64,000 nucleotides of DNA from Lepiota brunneoincarnata. Lineage: Eukaryota; Basidiomycota; Agaricomycetes; Agaricales; Agaricaceae. Made by a program: the position numbers and the translations under genes. Positions 24,901 through 35,955 of the stretch are shown piece after piece. The notes under the pieces are model-generated. The model had not been told where the DNA came from and ran no database searches. It worked only from the letters and a program-made list of their open reading frames with translations. Location of the stretch: NCBI GenBank assembly GCA_023014365.1, contig JAEBUN010000026.1, positions 124,001 to 188,000 of the forward strand. The letters run 5' to 3'. Each line of letters starts with the position of its first letter. Position 1 is the stretch's first letter.

Positions 24901-25553
24901 GTGGGTCTCTTCTCCAATGTGCTTGAGGAATACAGTGGATGCCTTAGTTTCAAAAACCTTGCTGAAAAAGCAAAGCAATTCTTTAAAAATCAAGATGAGG
25001 AACAATTGAAGGGCTACAGCATAGCTCAACAATGTGGTGAGGCAAGCGAGTGGATCCCACCATATTTTTCAGTAAGCCAAAACAATTACCATGGATTGAG
25101 TTTCTGATTTCACCACTCAGTATGTGGAATACTCATTTATGAAAGTTCACTATCCCTCAGAGGTCAACTGGAAGACAGCAACCAACTACCTCCACTGCCC
25201 AAACTCCTGGAGGGGTGGTTTATGACATGACTACATTGTCTACAACTTGAATGATGAGATGAAGTTTGGCCAACTGGAGATAATATTTACAGTCAAACTC
25301 AATGATGCCCTGCTTCCACTCTGTCTAATTTGCCCCTTTATGCATATTCCCTTGACACAGTGCACTCAGAAGGACCGCAATCTCCAGTTTATCAGGCTGA
25401 AGCAGGCACAAGACAGTTCCTCAGAAGTCATTTTCACATGGTCCATCATTTGAGGAGCTGTACTTTTCCTGGCTTATGGCTCATCACTTAGTTCTAATAA
25501 GTATATTATCTTTGATGTCCTTGACACTGACATCTTTCTTCATGTGCGATGAG
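21950..25553 (+). pseudogene. Plavaka-type transposase pseudogene
   Basis: A zinc-finger start KCQYCPNWYTIQGIKSHE (about 22035-22100) is followed by a GT-AG intron (about 22176-22231). Then come IEYHPKSKCDP and PYSPFNSKVEFQFAKV (22495-22650), VVWHDSFRKFLE (about 23430), LILSTDYEEQC (about 23540), FPCPVCLVPS (about 23655), HGLGGKHLWPLL (about 23955), KGMTKNTNTQPSESQHHVL (about 24595), KVHYPSEVNWKTATNYL (about 25142) and VLDTDIFLHV near the end. This is the block order I know from Plavaka transposases of agaricomycetes (a CACTA-related DDE group). Frames are interrupted by introns, shifts and stops, so it is inactive. LTR C1 sits just upstream; the element's terminal repeats were not identified. 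Confidence 0.8.
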
Positions 25554-25612
25554 CAATGGGACTGAGCTAGTATAGTAATAATACATATTCATGCTATCCT
25601 ACAACCACAGTT

Positions 25613-25786
25613 TGTTAAATAAAGTGACAGATCACTTATTAGTTAGTAACAAATTATGATATATAAGTAATTAGTTGTTATGTACACCCATCCCTTGGGG
25701 ATGTCAATTAGTGGACACCGAGTTTCACGCCTCATGTCCATTTTGACAGGATGGGACCTTAGACTAGCCAAATCCTATTATGTGAA
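25613..25786 (-). repeat. Short dispersed repeat D2
   Basis: Inverted copy of D1 (7208-7381), starting TGTTAAATAAAGTGAC on the plus strand. It begins about 60 bp after the Plavaka transposase frame ends. It keeps two CpGs (ACACCGAG, TCACGCC) that D1 has lost. Confidence 0.55.
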
Positions 25787-26229
25787 GGGGAGTTACATAC
25801 GAAGAACCTTTACACTTGACTGAATCAGTGGGCTTATCAAATCACACTATTATTAACAATGTGTGAATACATCAGTGATTGTTGATCAACTTGAGCTAGT
25901 GACTAGTGATCAGTGTGTCACTGATACTATTGACTCTACTCAGTTCAACACAGTTCCTGCCCCCTTAATGTCTCACTTTGCTTCTCTCATTGTATTAGCT
26001 TTGAATTTACTTTCACTTTGCATGGCCGACTGTAGCTGTAGCTATTCTCTTCTGGTAGGATTCTTTGTTTCTTCCTTACAGTCATGTTCTGTGATGTCAT
26101 GCATCTTCGCATACATAGGAGAATTGTGAATTGCTTCATCAGCTTGTCATGACCAAAGTCACTGTTCCTCTTACCCTGTCTTGATGCTCAAAATGGTTCC
26201 AATTGCTTGCAACACCCTCTGGAATGCCC

Positions 26230-27700
26230 ACGACATGGCTCAACTGCTTTTGGGGTGGGCAACTGGTCTACAGGAGATCTGTCAACCCTGATCTCGACCT
26301 TCTCCAGGATGAGCATGATGAGCTGTCAGAAAGCAACACTGCTGCCCTCAAAACAGTGTTTTACCATGGAATATCTATGAAAATGCAAAATACAAAGATA
26401 CATTGTGGCAGAAAGCAACATTCAAAAACAGAAAGGTTGAAGAAACATGCTGGGCCCACCATGCTGGTGATCCTATCCTCATTGAGACTGATATGCTCTA
26501 TTGGGTGAGGCAACCTCCTAGCATTGTTGTCATTGTAGCAATGTGGGAATGCAGGAGCAAGGATCCACCACCAGGGTGATCAGACTCCTGCAATATGAGA
26601 GTGCAGGTTCACTGGTTCCTGCGGCCTACTGAACTTGCCTCAATTCATACAAAATGTGAGTATGTAGAGGTATGATGCTTCCAATCACAGGAATTCCCAA
26701 TCAAACTCATCTTTTCCAGAATGAACTCTACTATAGTCTTGAGTCAAATGAGATTATTTTTCCTGAGGTAGTTGTTGCCCCTTGTTCTGTGATTGGGAAA
26801 GGCGTGCCACATAGGGGGTCAATGTGGAAAGCAGAACAAAAACAGAAGGACCCTGCATACTGCAGTGACAACAAGAGTGACAGAGAGGGGGAAGGAGATC
26901 CTGATGAAGTTTTCTCTTGCAACTTGGCTGTTGATTCTTACCATGGGCTCTTCTATGGCTTCCATTGGGTTGCACATCAGGGGGATCTGTGTCTTCCCTC
27001 CCAGTACCTGATGATGAGGATATTTCATGGGGTAGTGGGATCTCATGGAATGTGGCAATATGGGAACCCTGGCAGGCAAAGAAATGGAAATTAGGTGAGG
27101 ATGACAGTGATGTGGAGTCAAAGGATGAATATAAGTTGTCTGAAGAAGAAGAGGAGGGGGAGGAGGATAAAATAGTGGATGTTGAAGAGGAGGAGGAAGG
27201 TTGTGTTGAAGCTGGTGAAGAAAGCTTGGTTATGGAGCCTCAGACACCAAGTAAGAAATGGGTCCATCATGAGACATCCCTGCAAAAACCAACCATGACT
27301 CCATGAAAATGGATTAAGACATTTGCTCACCCCATACCACACTCCAAAGCTGCCGCTCAAAGGTTGTCACCCTCACCATCCAAGAAGAAACAAGGGTTCA
27401 CCATCCAGCTGCATGTACTCCCTTTGGCAATGTCAGGATGGAGTCTGAATAAATTGCCAAAGGATCCATGGTTACAGGTGATGCATATACTACATGTTGG
27501 AAATCAACTGGATTCATTACCTTGTAGAGATGCTGAATTTGAAAATGTGTTGAGGTGCATGGGTGAGTTGCCCAAAGAAGGAAGTGGGGGATGTGTTTGT
27601 GAGTGCACATTTTGGCTCTTTTCCTGCCAAGCTCTCAATGTTTTTTCAGAAATTTCAGGTGTGCCTGGGACAGGCAAGACTACAATGGTACATTCTATCA
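26230..27700 (+). pseudogene. ORC1-like fragment: BAH domain plus Walker A
   Basis: A chain of motifs of origin recognition complex subunit 1 is visible. The BAH region has LYWVRQPPSIVVIVAMWEC (about 26490-26550), VHWFLRPTELAS (about 26600-26640) and NELYYSLESNEIIFPEV (about 26720-26770), then a CNLAVDSYHGLFYGF-type block (about 26915-26965). After an acidic linker (27080-27230) the AAA+ start appears: LHVGNQLDSLPCRDAEF (27492-27540) and GVPGTGKTTMVHS, the Walker A P-loop (27658-27697). An intron with GTGAGT...TTCCAG borders (about 26657-26719) is kept, so the copy was made at DNA level. The rest of the AAA+ domain and the C-terminus are missing and frames change. ORC1 binds replication origins; this piece is a broken duplicate, not the working gene. 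Confidence 0.75.
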
Positions 27701-28612
27701 TACAGTTTTTCCACCTCTTACAGACTACTCCCCACACCAGGGACATCTTCCCACACCCTTCTTGCATACATAAAACTACTCTGGACATCTCATTCAAGCC
27801 ATCCTGCAGCTCTGCGGTAGGCAGGAAGGTTAAGACAGTGTTAGAACTAAATCATTAGGTTATAATGTGGTAATAACTCCTGTCTGTTTGTTGTTACACT
27901 GTCACACATATTGTTACTATGTTACCACTGGCATTCCAGCAATCTAATAGAGTTATAATAATTTTCGGCATTACAACACTTTTTGGCTTTTTCTGACAAT
28001 GGATTCTGCATGTAGGCAAGTTTCCTCCCTCACAACACAATGTTTGACCCAGACTCTGTCTCTGGTTTCACATTTGAACTTACAGGTAAGAATGAGATTG
28101 TAGGGACACCCTCTTGGCTGTATGAGGATGTTGCAATTATCTAGTGTACAGTGATAATTTGGCTCACTCTTTATCTCTCTCTATTCATTCTAATCTTACA
28201 CATAATTCTTTCCACCTTCACACTCATTTTTATGTAGAAAACTCGCTCATTTATGCTCTTGGTCTCTTATTTACATACCATAGCACTCCTTTTCTTCCCA
28301 ACTCTCATAGAAACACAGACACATAGAACTTATGTATAAAATACATGCCACATAGTTACCAAATACACATCTTTTACCCCCAAGAACTTGTAGCAGCCTT
28401 CCAAGATGACACTCCAATATTGCAATGGAGCCTGGTCTATTGTTCTAAGATCAATGATTGTAGATGAACAGGTCATACAACTTTGAAGTACATAATTGCA
28501 AACCACTGAATATTGTACTTCTTTTGTATAGTTTCTGCAAATTTAGAATCAGCATCCCTCAAGCCTCCCAACACCTGTGGACCTCTGAGGTAATCTTAGT
28601 ACTTAGTGCTGG
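27701..28612. other. CpG-poor intergenic sequence
   Basis: The tail of the ORC1-like frame runs on to 27858 without recognisable ORC1 sequence. The rest is AT-rich with no gene or known repeat up to LTR C2. Confidence 0.35.
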
Positions 28613-30420
28613 TATTGCACTGCAAAATCATTTCATTCTTGAAATCACTAGTTAATAAAGTAACTAACTCTCCATTACTGAATAATATCAGTATATAGCC
28701 ATTGTCAGACACTGGATATAAGAGATTAGAATACTATCTAAAATATGTGAAGGCAGATATGTATCTCAAAACTGAACCAGAATACCCAGACAAGTAAAAG
28801 TGATGTTAACTAACTTATTAGTGATAAGGCTATGGAAGAATGACTCTGGTATGAATATATCCAGGTATTGGATCTGATACTTTGTTAGCTGAGAAATTAG
28901 TTAAGGTACCAATAACTGTACAAAAACTCATTTCTCTGATCCTGCTCTACAAGTTATACATAATGCTTATGTCATTCAGCTGGTACCTAGCTATAGTAAC
29001 AGGTCCTGGAATGAATCTTGACAAGAGAATTTAGGGATTAGCTAATGTCCTGAGTGAGAACATTCCCTTGGAACAGTTCTGATGGTATTGAATCATAAGG
29101 GATTGGATGGGGGTATCCAAGAGGATACTCAGGGTCAAATGCTCCCTCACAAAAACAAAAGGGGATCAGAAATGATGAACTAGAAAATGGGGATTGATGG
29201 GAATAGAACAAGCTAATTAATTCTAGTATTAGTTTACTGCATAAGGACTATGGAAGTGAACCTTTAGAACATTAGGGTTGAGTACCCAGGTGTGGAGAAT
29301 CCAAGAATGAGATAAAACCTATAGATAAATGTTAGTGAGGAAACTTGCTAACCTGACTGGCTGTGATATAAATAGCCAGGCACCTAGGAGGCAAGTTTCT
29401 GAGAGTGAATTGATATTGCTGATATCAAAACTCATAGAATGATGCTCCTAAATGATGAAGAGACAATAAAATGATGATGCTGAAGGCTTGTTTCAGGTAT
29501 ACCCATAAGCTAATTGTATTTTGTTATAAAAACTTGTCTGTAAATTACATGGGAGGCAAGAAACCACTTGCCTATATCCCCCCCTGATTGTATGGTTGAT
29601 TAGGATCGGAATATAGAGCAATTTTACACAATTTTCTTTGGTCATAGACCACCAGAGACTTAGAGAGTTACATATACTCTTTAAAACACAGACCCTTCTG
29701 CTTGACTCAAGAGCTGAATACAAGTTGATAAGACTCTTCTGTTCTTAAGTAGAAAGTTCACTAACTTCCATTTCTTTGTGTTCCTCCTCTGAGGCTTTGC
29801 CTCAGAAGTATACCATTGAATTGTAGAGCTGTTTACTTGAGAAGTGAACATAGTATGCTAGGGCCCATTGAATACACTATCTGCTAGCTGCAGGAGCTTG
29901 CAAGAAGCCTAACTCACTGAGTAGTATAAAGTTTTATTGCATTGTTTAGGAGCTGTAGTATTCTAGGGCCTATTAGATAACATTGTCTGCTAGGCCTACT
30001 AGTTCAAGACACTTACTGCAGGAGCTTGCAAGAAGCCTGTCTCACTGGGTAGTGTAAAGTTATAGCATTGTCAAGAGAAAGGACATAGTATGCTGGGGCC
30101 CATTAGAAAATGCTGTCTGCTAGGTCTACAGAGATTCACTGATTGTGAAAGCTTGCATTTTGCCTAACTTAATGGATTGTGAAGATATTAATTAACATAT
30201 TAAATAGTAACAAATGTCAAAGTTCCCATTATATTCAGATAGAGCAACTGTCTGTCTAGTTGGAGACTAAGAGAACAACCTACCAAAAACCCTAAAACAT
30301 TAGAATTGAATATATTTCTGGAGATTTGTGACAACCTCTCCCCCACAGACTTATAAAGCCAGAATTATCAAACTTGTTAGCAAACTTTGTTTTCAATCCT
30401 GTAAAGTAATCCACTTTTCA
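28613..30420 (+). mobile_element. Solo LTR C2, about 1.8 kb
   Basis: Same orientation as 42430-44286, with the first dinucleotide changed from TG to TA and ending TTTTCA. Carries the GATATAAATAG TATA box (about 29366) and AATAAA-type signal (about 29466), and the ~135 bp internal repeats. No clear target duplication remains. Its right end cuts into the dioxygenase-like remnant. Confidence 0.75.
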
Positions 30421-31150
30421 GCATTACCTGAAACAAAGGAGTTTGTCAATGAGTGGCATTCCTGCTTCCCAGGGATAACAGTAATCCTTAATAGAATCAC
30501 TGAAAGCCATAAGGATAGGAGAGCACACTGGACATGTTATGACCTCCTAGTAAGCCTTGGGGCCCATGGTGATGACACTTATTTGTCACTACTGGAGTTA
30601 AAGATAATGCTTTTGTACCCCTCTAGTATTGGTGTTTTCCTATGCAGATATTTGCTAGAACATGAGGTTGGGTATTGGGAATATGGGAGCAGGGTGGTAA
30701 TGCTTTCTACATGAAAGAGGTGATATACAAGAAGTTAGGTATGGAAATTCCTGGCTGGTCAAAGCAGTCAGACTTTGTTGAGAAAATGGAGTTGGAAGAG
30801 CTAAATGTAAGGGGAACTCTAGGTCAATGCCCACAACTGCAAATTCGGAATTCTGATCCCCAGACTCCCTACCTTCGGAAATCTAACCCCCAACCTCCCT
30901 GCACTTGGAATGCGATTCCCAGCCTCCCAATGCTCAGAAATCCGACTTCCAGCCCTCCTGCACTCGGAAATCCGATTTCCAGCCTCCCTGGGCCCGGAAA
31001 TCTGTCCCCCAGCACCCCAGCACTCAGAACTCCCTCCTACACCCCTCCAATGCAGATACAAACCCTCACTGGCATGCATGACCCTAACCCAAGCCCATTC
31101 CCAACTATACTTACTTTAGGCATCCCTGACACCTCACAGCCATTTATGTA
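30421..31150 (+). pseudogene. 2-oxoglutarate/Fe(II) dioxygenase-like remnant (TET/JBP-like?)
   Basis: From the LTR C2 boundary a frame reads through a conserved-looking domain with ESHKDRRAHW (an HxD pair at about 30508-30516), then YDLLVSLGAHGDDTYLSLLEL, then LLEHEVGYWEYGSR with a distal His (30661-30663) and Arg (~30691). HxD...H...R is the metal and 2-oxoglutarate binding pattern of the superfamily. The spacing and the LLEH.V context recall TET/JBP-type enzymes expanded in basidiomycetes beside transposons. The frame shifts near 30695 and continues as AFYMKEVIYKKLGMEIPGW. The tail includes a repeated Pro/Ser-rich segment (30840-31040). The N-terminus is lost to LTR C2. The family is inferred from motif layout only. 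Confidence 0.45.
30840..31040 (+). repeat. Minisatellite, ~30 bp unit, about 7 copies
   Basis: Imperfect tandem units of the form CTCGGAAATCCGATTTCC plus an AGCCTCCCTG-like tail. In the frame of the dioxygenase-like remnant this encodes ten-residue repeats similar to ALGNPISSLP. It keeps several CpGs in an otherwise CpG-poor area. Confidence 0.7.
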
Positions 31151-31373
31151 GAGTAGATTACTCAACTTGGACCTTATGGCAGGTAGTATAAGTAGTGTCG
31201 GTGAGCTTGGAGAAACCTTACTTGATTCTCTAAGGTTTCTCCCTGCTCAGCCAACACAATGCAGCAACCAGGTTGCCCTTACAGTAAATGGAATGCTTGT
31301 AGATGATTAAGACTTAGAATATATCTATACATGCATGTGTGAAATCATCCAGCTACTTGGCTGACTTGGACAG

Positions 31374-31936
31374 CAGCTGAATAGTCAAGAAAGATAAGTG
31401 GTGGCTCAGCTTAGTGAATGGCAGCTAGAACAGCCAAGAAATTCAAGTCATCCAGCTGCTTGACTGACTGAATGACAGATGAATAGTCACAAAAGATCAG
31501 CAGTGGCTCAACTGGGTGAATGGCAGCTGGAACACTCAAGAGATTCACGTCATCAGACTAGTAGAATATAGATAATCTATACATATATTTGAAGTCATCT
31601 GGCTGCTTGACTGAAGATGAATAGTCAAGAAAGGTTAGCAGCAGCTCAACTGGGTGAACAGCAGCTGGACCACTCAAGTCTTGACTATTCATCTTCAGTC
31701 AAGCAGCCAGATGACTTCAAATATATGTATAGATTATCTATATTCTACTAGTCTGATGACGTGAATCTCTTGAGTGTTCCAGCTGCCATTCACCCAGTTG
31801 AGCCACTGCTGATCTTTTGTGACTATTCATCTGTCATTCAGTCAGTCAAGCAGCTGGATGACTTGAATTTCTTGGCTGTTCTAGCTGCCATTCACTAAGC
31901 TGAGCCACCACTTATCTTTCTTGGCTATTTCAGCTG
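31374..31936. repeat. Large inverted repeat (palindrome), arms ~260 bp
   Basis: Left arm about 31374-31630, right arm about 31679-31936, spacer about 48 bp. Arms are close to perfect near the centre and diverge outward; weaker similarity may extend ~40 bp further each side. Each arm is built from imperfect direct repeats of a ~100 bp unit (GCTGCTTGACTGA... GAATAGTCA... GGCAGCTGGAAC). No coding capacity. It could be a foldback or MITE-like element. Confidence 0.85.
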
Positions 31937-31989
31937 TTGTTCAGCCATTTAAACCACTGCATAACTTCACATATGAATTTCAAATGGAA

Positions 31990-33078
31990 CAAGACTCAGG
32001 AATATAATTATTTAACATTAGTTTGTACATAATCTACTCATCTGGCCTCCCATCATCCTCCTCCTCCTCACCCTCCTCCTCCTTCACATCCTCATTGTCT
32101 GTGAATCCCAGATCTAGGATCACAACCCCTCTTCTTGCCTAATATTTAGAGGCTATCCTTTTGTCCTTTGCTTTCTCCAACATTTCTATCCATCTTTTCC
32201 TGTCCTCCTCCTACCACTTCTTTACCTGTCCTGGTACAAACAACTCTGCAAGCCTGTAGTTGCTCCTGATCTGCATCTTCAGGGCCATACACAATCTGAC
32301 TAGTTCTTCAGTCAAGTTGACTATCCTGTTGCTGTTCGGCTAGATAGCTTGCATTGGTATTTGTACTAGGGTGGTGAAGTATGCAATGCAACAGGGATTA
32401 AATGACCTGTGATCTTGAACCTATGCATATCTCTTGTTAGCTGCTATGATATTCATCGCATCTCAAAACTTACATTGTCTTGCATTGCACCAGAAATCCT
32501 GGTCACTGTTTCTGGCCTTAGTTCTGCCATCTGGGTAGCCTCTATCAATGGCTGCTGAAAGAGTTGTGGCAGGGCCTCTGTGCCCCCCATTAGCAAGCCA
32601 GCAGCTTCACACCTGGCCTTTGTCTTCACACAAGGGGCACACTTTGTGGTAGTGGGAGCAATAGCAACTTATTAGCAAAATAGTTCAATCAAAAGTGTAA
32701 TATTAGTACTACTCACCTAAGGACTCTTGCCATGCCAACTGCTTAGTGAGGCATCACACACAGGGGTTATGCTCCCCTATTTTTGTGGCTGTTGTTCTCC
32801 CAGCTGCCACCCCTGCTCCCACCCTGACTACTCTAACCTCATCCTTGCAAATGGTTCATCTGCTCTCCTTTGTTCAATGAAGGCCCTGTTTGCTCTTGCC
32901 CCTATACCAATCCCTCTAACTCCTTCAACTTCATCCATACAGACTGATCATCTGCCCTTCTTTGTTCAATGGTGGGCCCTGCCTGCCCTTGCCCTCTCTC
33001 CCCCTCCAATGCTTCCATCCTCATGCTTGCAGCATGTTCATCTGCTCTCCTCTTCAATTGTTTCTTCTGCCTCACCAT
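31990..33078 (-). pseudogene. Decayed minus-strand coding sequence, unknown family
   Basis: The minus strand between 32640 and 32040 reads like coding sequence: KCAPCVKTKARCEAAG, RIVNLTEELVRLCMAL, YRLAELFVPGQVKKW, an acidic glutamate-rich tail near 32070, then a stop. Isolated stops interrupt it. A basic segment RQKKQLKRRADEHAASMRM lies at about 33010-33070. The CxxC...C cluster and following helices resemble transposon-linked agaricomycete proteins of unknown function, but I cannot name one. Confidence 0.35.
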
Positions 33079-33379
33079 TGTAAGGGGACTGGCATCACTC
33101 ACCCCCCTGTACACAAGGTATGTCTAGAAGTCTGTGGTTTGGTATCTGGGCTTGGCCATCCTAGCCAATGCTTCAGCCACCCCCATCCCTGAGTCTGACC
33201 TGCATATGACTAATGTTATTTGTATGTTGTTTGCATATGTTATCTTCTGGTAGCTATATATGTAGTGTTTAGCTACTTGGTCTGTGCACAGACCACTATG
33301 TATATAAATAGTGTGGGTATTGATTGTAATCACCACCTGAATATCAACTTGGTTCCAGTGTGTCTATCTTCCCCTAACA
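33079..33379 (-). mobile_element. Solo LTR A3, old and CpG-depleted
   Basis: About 301 bp, TGTAAGGGGACTGG to CTTCCCCTAACA. It aligns with A2 along its length, but nearly all CpGs of A1/A2 are TpG or CpA here (for example the GCGTACG block became GCATATG). No matching target duplication. An older insertion of the same family. Confidence 0.85.
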
Positions 33380-33510
33380 CAGTGTGTCAGGTCACTGACA
33401 TTGGAAATGCTGGAAACCTTGGTGGTGGGCTGAGTATGTCAAGCTGCAGCATCAAGACCACCAATAACTGTATTGTCAGCTGACACAGGCAGCTTGACAT
33501 CTGACTTGTA

Positions 33511-34750
33511 CAGTAGGGTAGCAAAAGTTTTGCAAAAATTTGTCACATGACCTCATTTAACAACAAATGAAAAGAATTCCAATTAATCAACAACTATATC
33601 TTACATGCCAAAAATAGCTGGAAAGAAGAATACTGTCTCTGAACTATGCTCCCTGATATGTCCAAAGCATCAGGGATGTATACCTGCTTGTGAAATTACT
33701 GATTACTTCAGAGTCAATATTTCCACCATCTAATGGCTTATCCATAGGCACAAGGAGCAGGATCATTATGAGGATGCCCCTAGGTCTGGGAGATCTTCCT
33801 TATTGAATGACAGGCAATGTAACACATCAAAATTGTGCTGGAGAGAAATAGACCCCAAACTCCCTACAAGATTACCCACTCAAGAAACACCTTCTTTGAC
33901 TCCCCTGCTCATCCCCATACTATCTGGGATACTATTAGGTATTAATTGGGTCTTAGTAAATACATTTCTGCAAAGAAACTATTTCTTGAGCCCTCCCATG
34001 TCAAAGCCAGGATGGTATGAGCAAGAGAACATTGGGGGTAGATAGAGGAGGACTGGAGATATGTAATCCAGACAGATGAGGCTTCTGTGGAGATTGGATT
34101 GGGTTCAAAGATGGTTTGGGTATGGAGGAGACCTGGTGAGATGTACATGGAAAGGTGTTTTACCCCTACTTTTGGGTCTGGAAGACAGAGTCTTATAATA
34201 TGGGGGTATATGGCACACAAAAAACTCATTCCACTGGTTTATATATCCAAGGATACAAGGACTGATGCAAATGATGTTAGCCTAGTCCTTAGTGGACCAT
34301 TGTAGGATTTTTATGGGAATTTATTGGAGGAGAGGGAGTAGGTAGCAGTGATGGAAGATGGAGCTCTAATTTACCATGCAAAGGTCACCCAACAACTCTG
34401 CAATTCCCACCTCCCCAATCAACTTCTACATCCAGTTCAGTCACCAGATGCTGATCCATTGAATATGTATAGAAATGCATCAAAGTCAGAATAAATTACT
34501 GACTGGAAATCCCCAAAAACCATGACAAACTTTGGGAGGCATTTCAGGATGATTGGACAATGATTAATTTAAATTATATTAATGACCTGGTCAAGAGCAT
34601 GCCCAATTGTGCTCAGGCAGTCTATGAGGTTGCCACCATCCAAAATATTAACATAATTTTAGATGCAGTTGTAGTAGTGTAGTGAATATTTTTAATGATT
34701 AATGCATTGTTTGTCTTTGTTGTTTTTGCAAAACTTTTGTTACCCTACTG
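33511..34750 (+). mobile_element. Tc1/mariner-type transposon, inactive
   Basis: 1240 bp with terminal inverted repeats starting CAGTAGGGTA(G/A)CAAAAGTTTTGC (left 33511, right complement ending 34750), flanked by the TA target duplication (33509-33510, 34751-34752). Transposase remnants on the plus strand: start near MPKIAGKKNTV (about 33606), the first catalytic block QTDEASVEIGLGSKMVWVW (about 34070), the second block MEDGALIYHAKV (about 34350) and the third region SPDADPLN (about 34445), as in Tc1-like DDE/D enzymes. Several stops and shifts make it inactive. Confidence 0.85.
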
Positions 34751-34752
34751 TA

Positions 34753-34987
34753 CAAGCCCTCAGAATCACCACCACCCCTTCCACTGCATGACAAAGGCAA
34801 ACAAAGGGCTTTGCTGCACCACTGGGCAGTTACAGATATGGAAATGGATGGCCTATGGCAATCAAGCAAGCAGCCATGTACAGTGACCCACAAAACTGTT
34901 CCAATGTTTTGTATTTTTGACTTAAAGTAGTAATAACTTGCTAAATAAAATAGCTAAATTTGTGAATATATTTATAAACATAGCCGA
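34753..34987. other. Short interval between Tc1 and repeat E1
   Basis: No feature recognised. It begins directly after the TA duplication of the Tc1-like element. Confidence 0.3.
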
Positions 34988-35491
34988 CTGACATACAAGT
35001 TCTTATTCAAGCACTTCAATCAGTATTATTGCCTCAGCCAGGATCTATGCCCCTCCATTCACAGGTCAACCATGGCCCCACCCATCCTATTACTATCCCT
35101 GGACTTCCTCTACTCCCTTGATTCTCCCTTGAAACAAAACCTGTGACTCAACCATTATCACTCCCTCTATTCCATCATATTATCTGGACCCTCCCCTTCT
35201 ATAAATTCCTCTCTTCCAACCAATCGATCCACCACACTTGCCAGCCTTGGACAGTTAGTTCAGCCTCCTCTCCCACAACTGCCAATGGAAGGATTGAAGG
35301 AGACTAGGAAGTCATGGCCATACTTTCCTGTTGGAGCTTTTGAACAGAACTTTACACCTGATGAACTCATCAAAGGCAAGTGGCCACTGATTTATTGGGC
35401 ATTTGAGGTCAAGGGTGATTGTAACCATAACAATGGTTGGGATAAAGCTCCCAAATGGCAAAAAGGGTTCAAGTTGATGTGAGAATGTCTA
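34988..35491 (+). repeat. Dispersed repeat E1, cut by chromovirus B
   Basis: About 500 bp matching 60787-61314 in inverted orientation at high identity. Contains CTATAAATTCC (TATA-like, about 35199) and an open frame 35285-35482. It ends exactly where LTR B begins (GTCTA then TGTTACCC). In E2 the sequence continues past this point, so chromovirus B interrupted E1. Confidence 0.7.
35285..35482 (+). CDS. Conserved 65-codon ORF of repeat E (copy 1)
   Basis: ATG start; begins MEGLKETRKSWPYFPVGAF and ends with KAPKWQKGFKLM. The copy at 60795-60992 differs at only three of 65 residues and has no stop. Rich in aromatic residues and lysine. No family recognised. It follows a TATA-like motif by ~85 bp. 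It may be the first exon of a transposon gene. Confidence 0.4.
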   Translation: MEGLKETRKSWPYFPVGAFEQNFTPDELIKGKWPLIYWAFEVKGDCNHNNGWDKAPKWQKGFKLM

Positions 35492-35878
35492 TGTTACCCA
35501 GGTTAGGGGTTTGCTCTTGAGTAGCATGGTGTTTGACACAGAATGTCTATACAGACTTGGTCCTGTTCTACTAGGCGTAACTTGGAGACAATGGAGCACT
35601 ATAGTCCAGCCGGTTTAAGGGCAAAGAGGTATAGGAGGCAAGAAATTTATAATACTAAGATAAGGATACAAGGTACAGTACAGTATCCTTATATACTACT
35701 ATGTGTGGCTATGCTCCTACTATATATATCTGGACCCAGGTAGAGTGAGTCATACTGAGTCAGAGTCTTATCTAACTAATTATAGATTGTTCTGATGTGC
35801 ACTTCTGATTGTTTCAGAGTGACAGTTCTTCTATCTATTTATATATTTGGTGCTTCTGATAAGGGGATTCTGATAACA
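35492..35878 (-). mobile_element. 3' LTR of chromovirus B (B3)
   Basis: 387 bp, TGTTACCCAGG to CTGATAACA on the plus strand. In the element's (minus) sense it follows a polypurine tract AAAAATGGGGTAA at 35879-35891. Pairs with 45474-45874. The outer flank GTCTA has no match beyond the other LTR. Confidence 0.9.
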
Positions 35879-35955
35879 TTACCCCATTTTTAAGGTTATA
35901 TTCCATTATAACTGTTACATCTTTTCCTTCTGTTGTGTTTTTGAGTGGAGTGTTT

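Noticed and set aside
31374..31936. CRISPR-like array
   Set aside because: Repeats are ~100 bp, imperfect and palindromically arranged in a eukaryotic context; no spacers and no cas genes.
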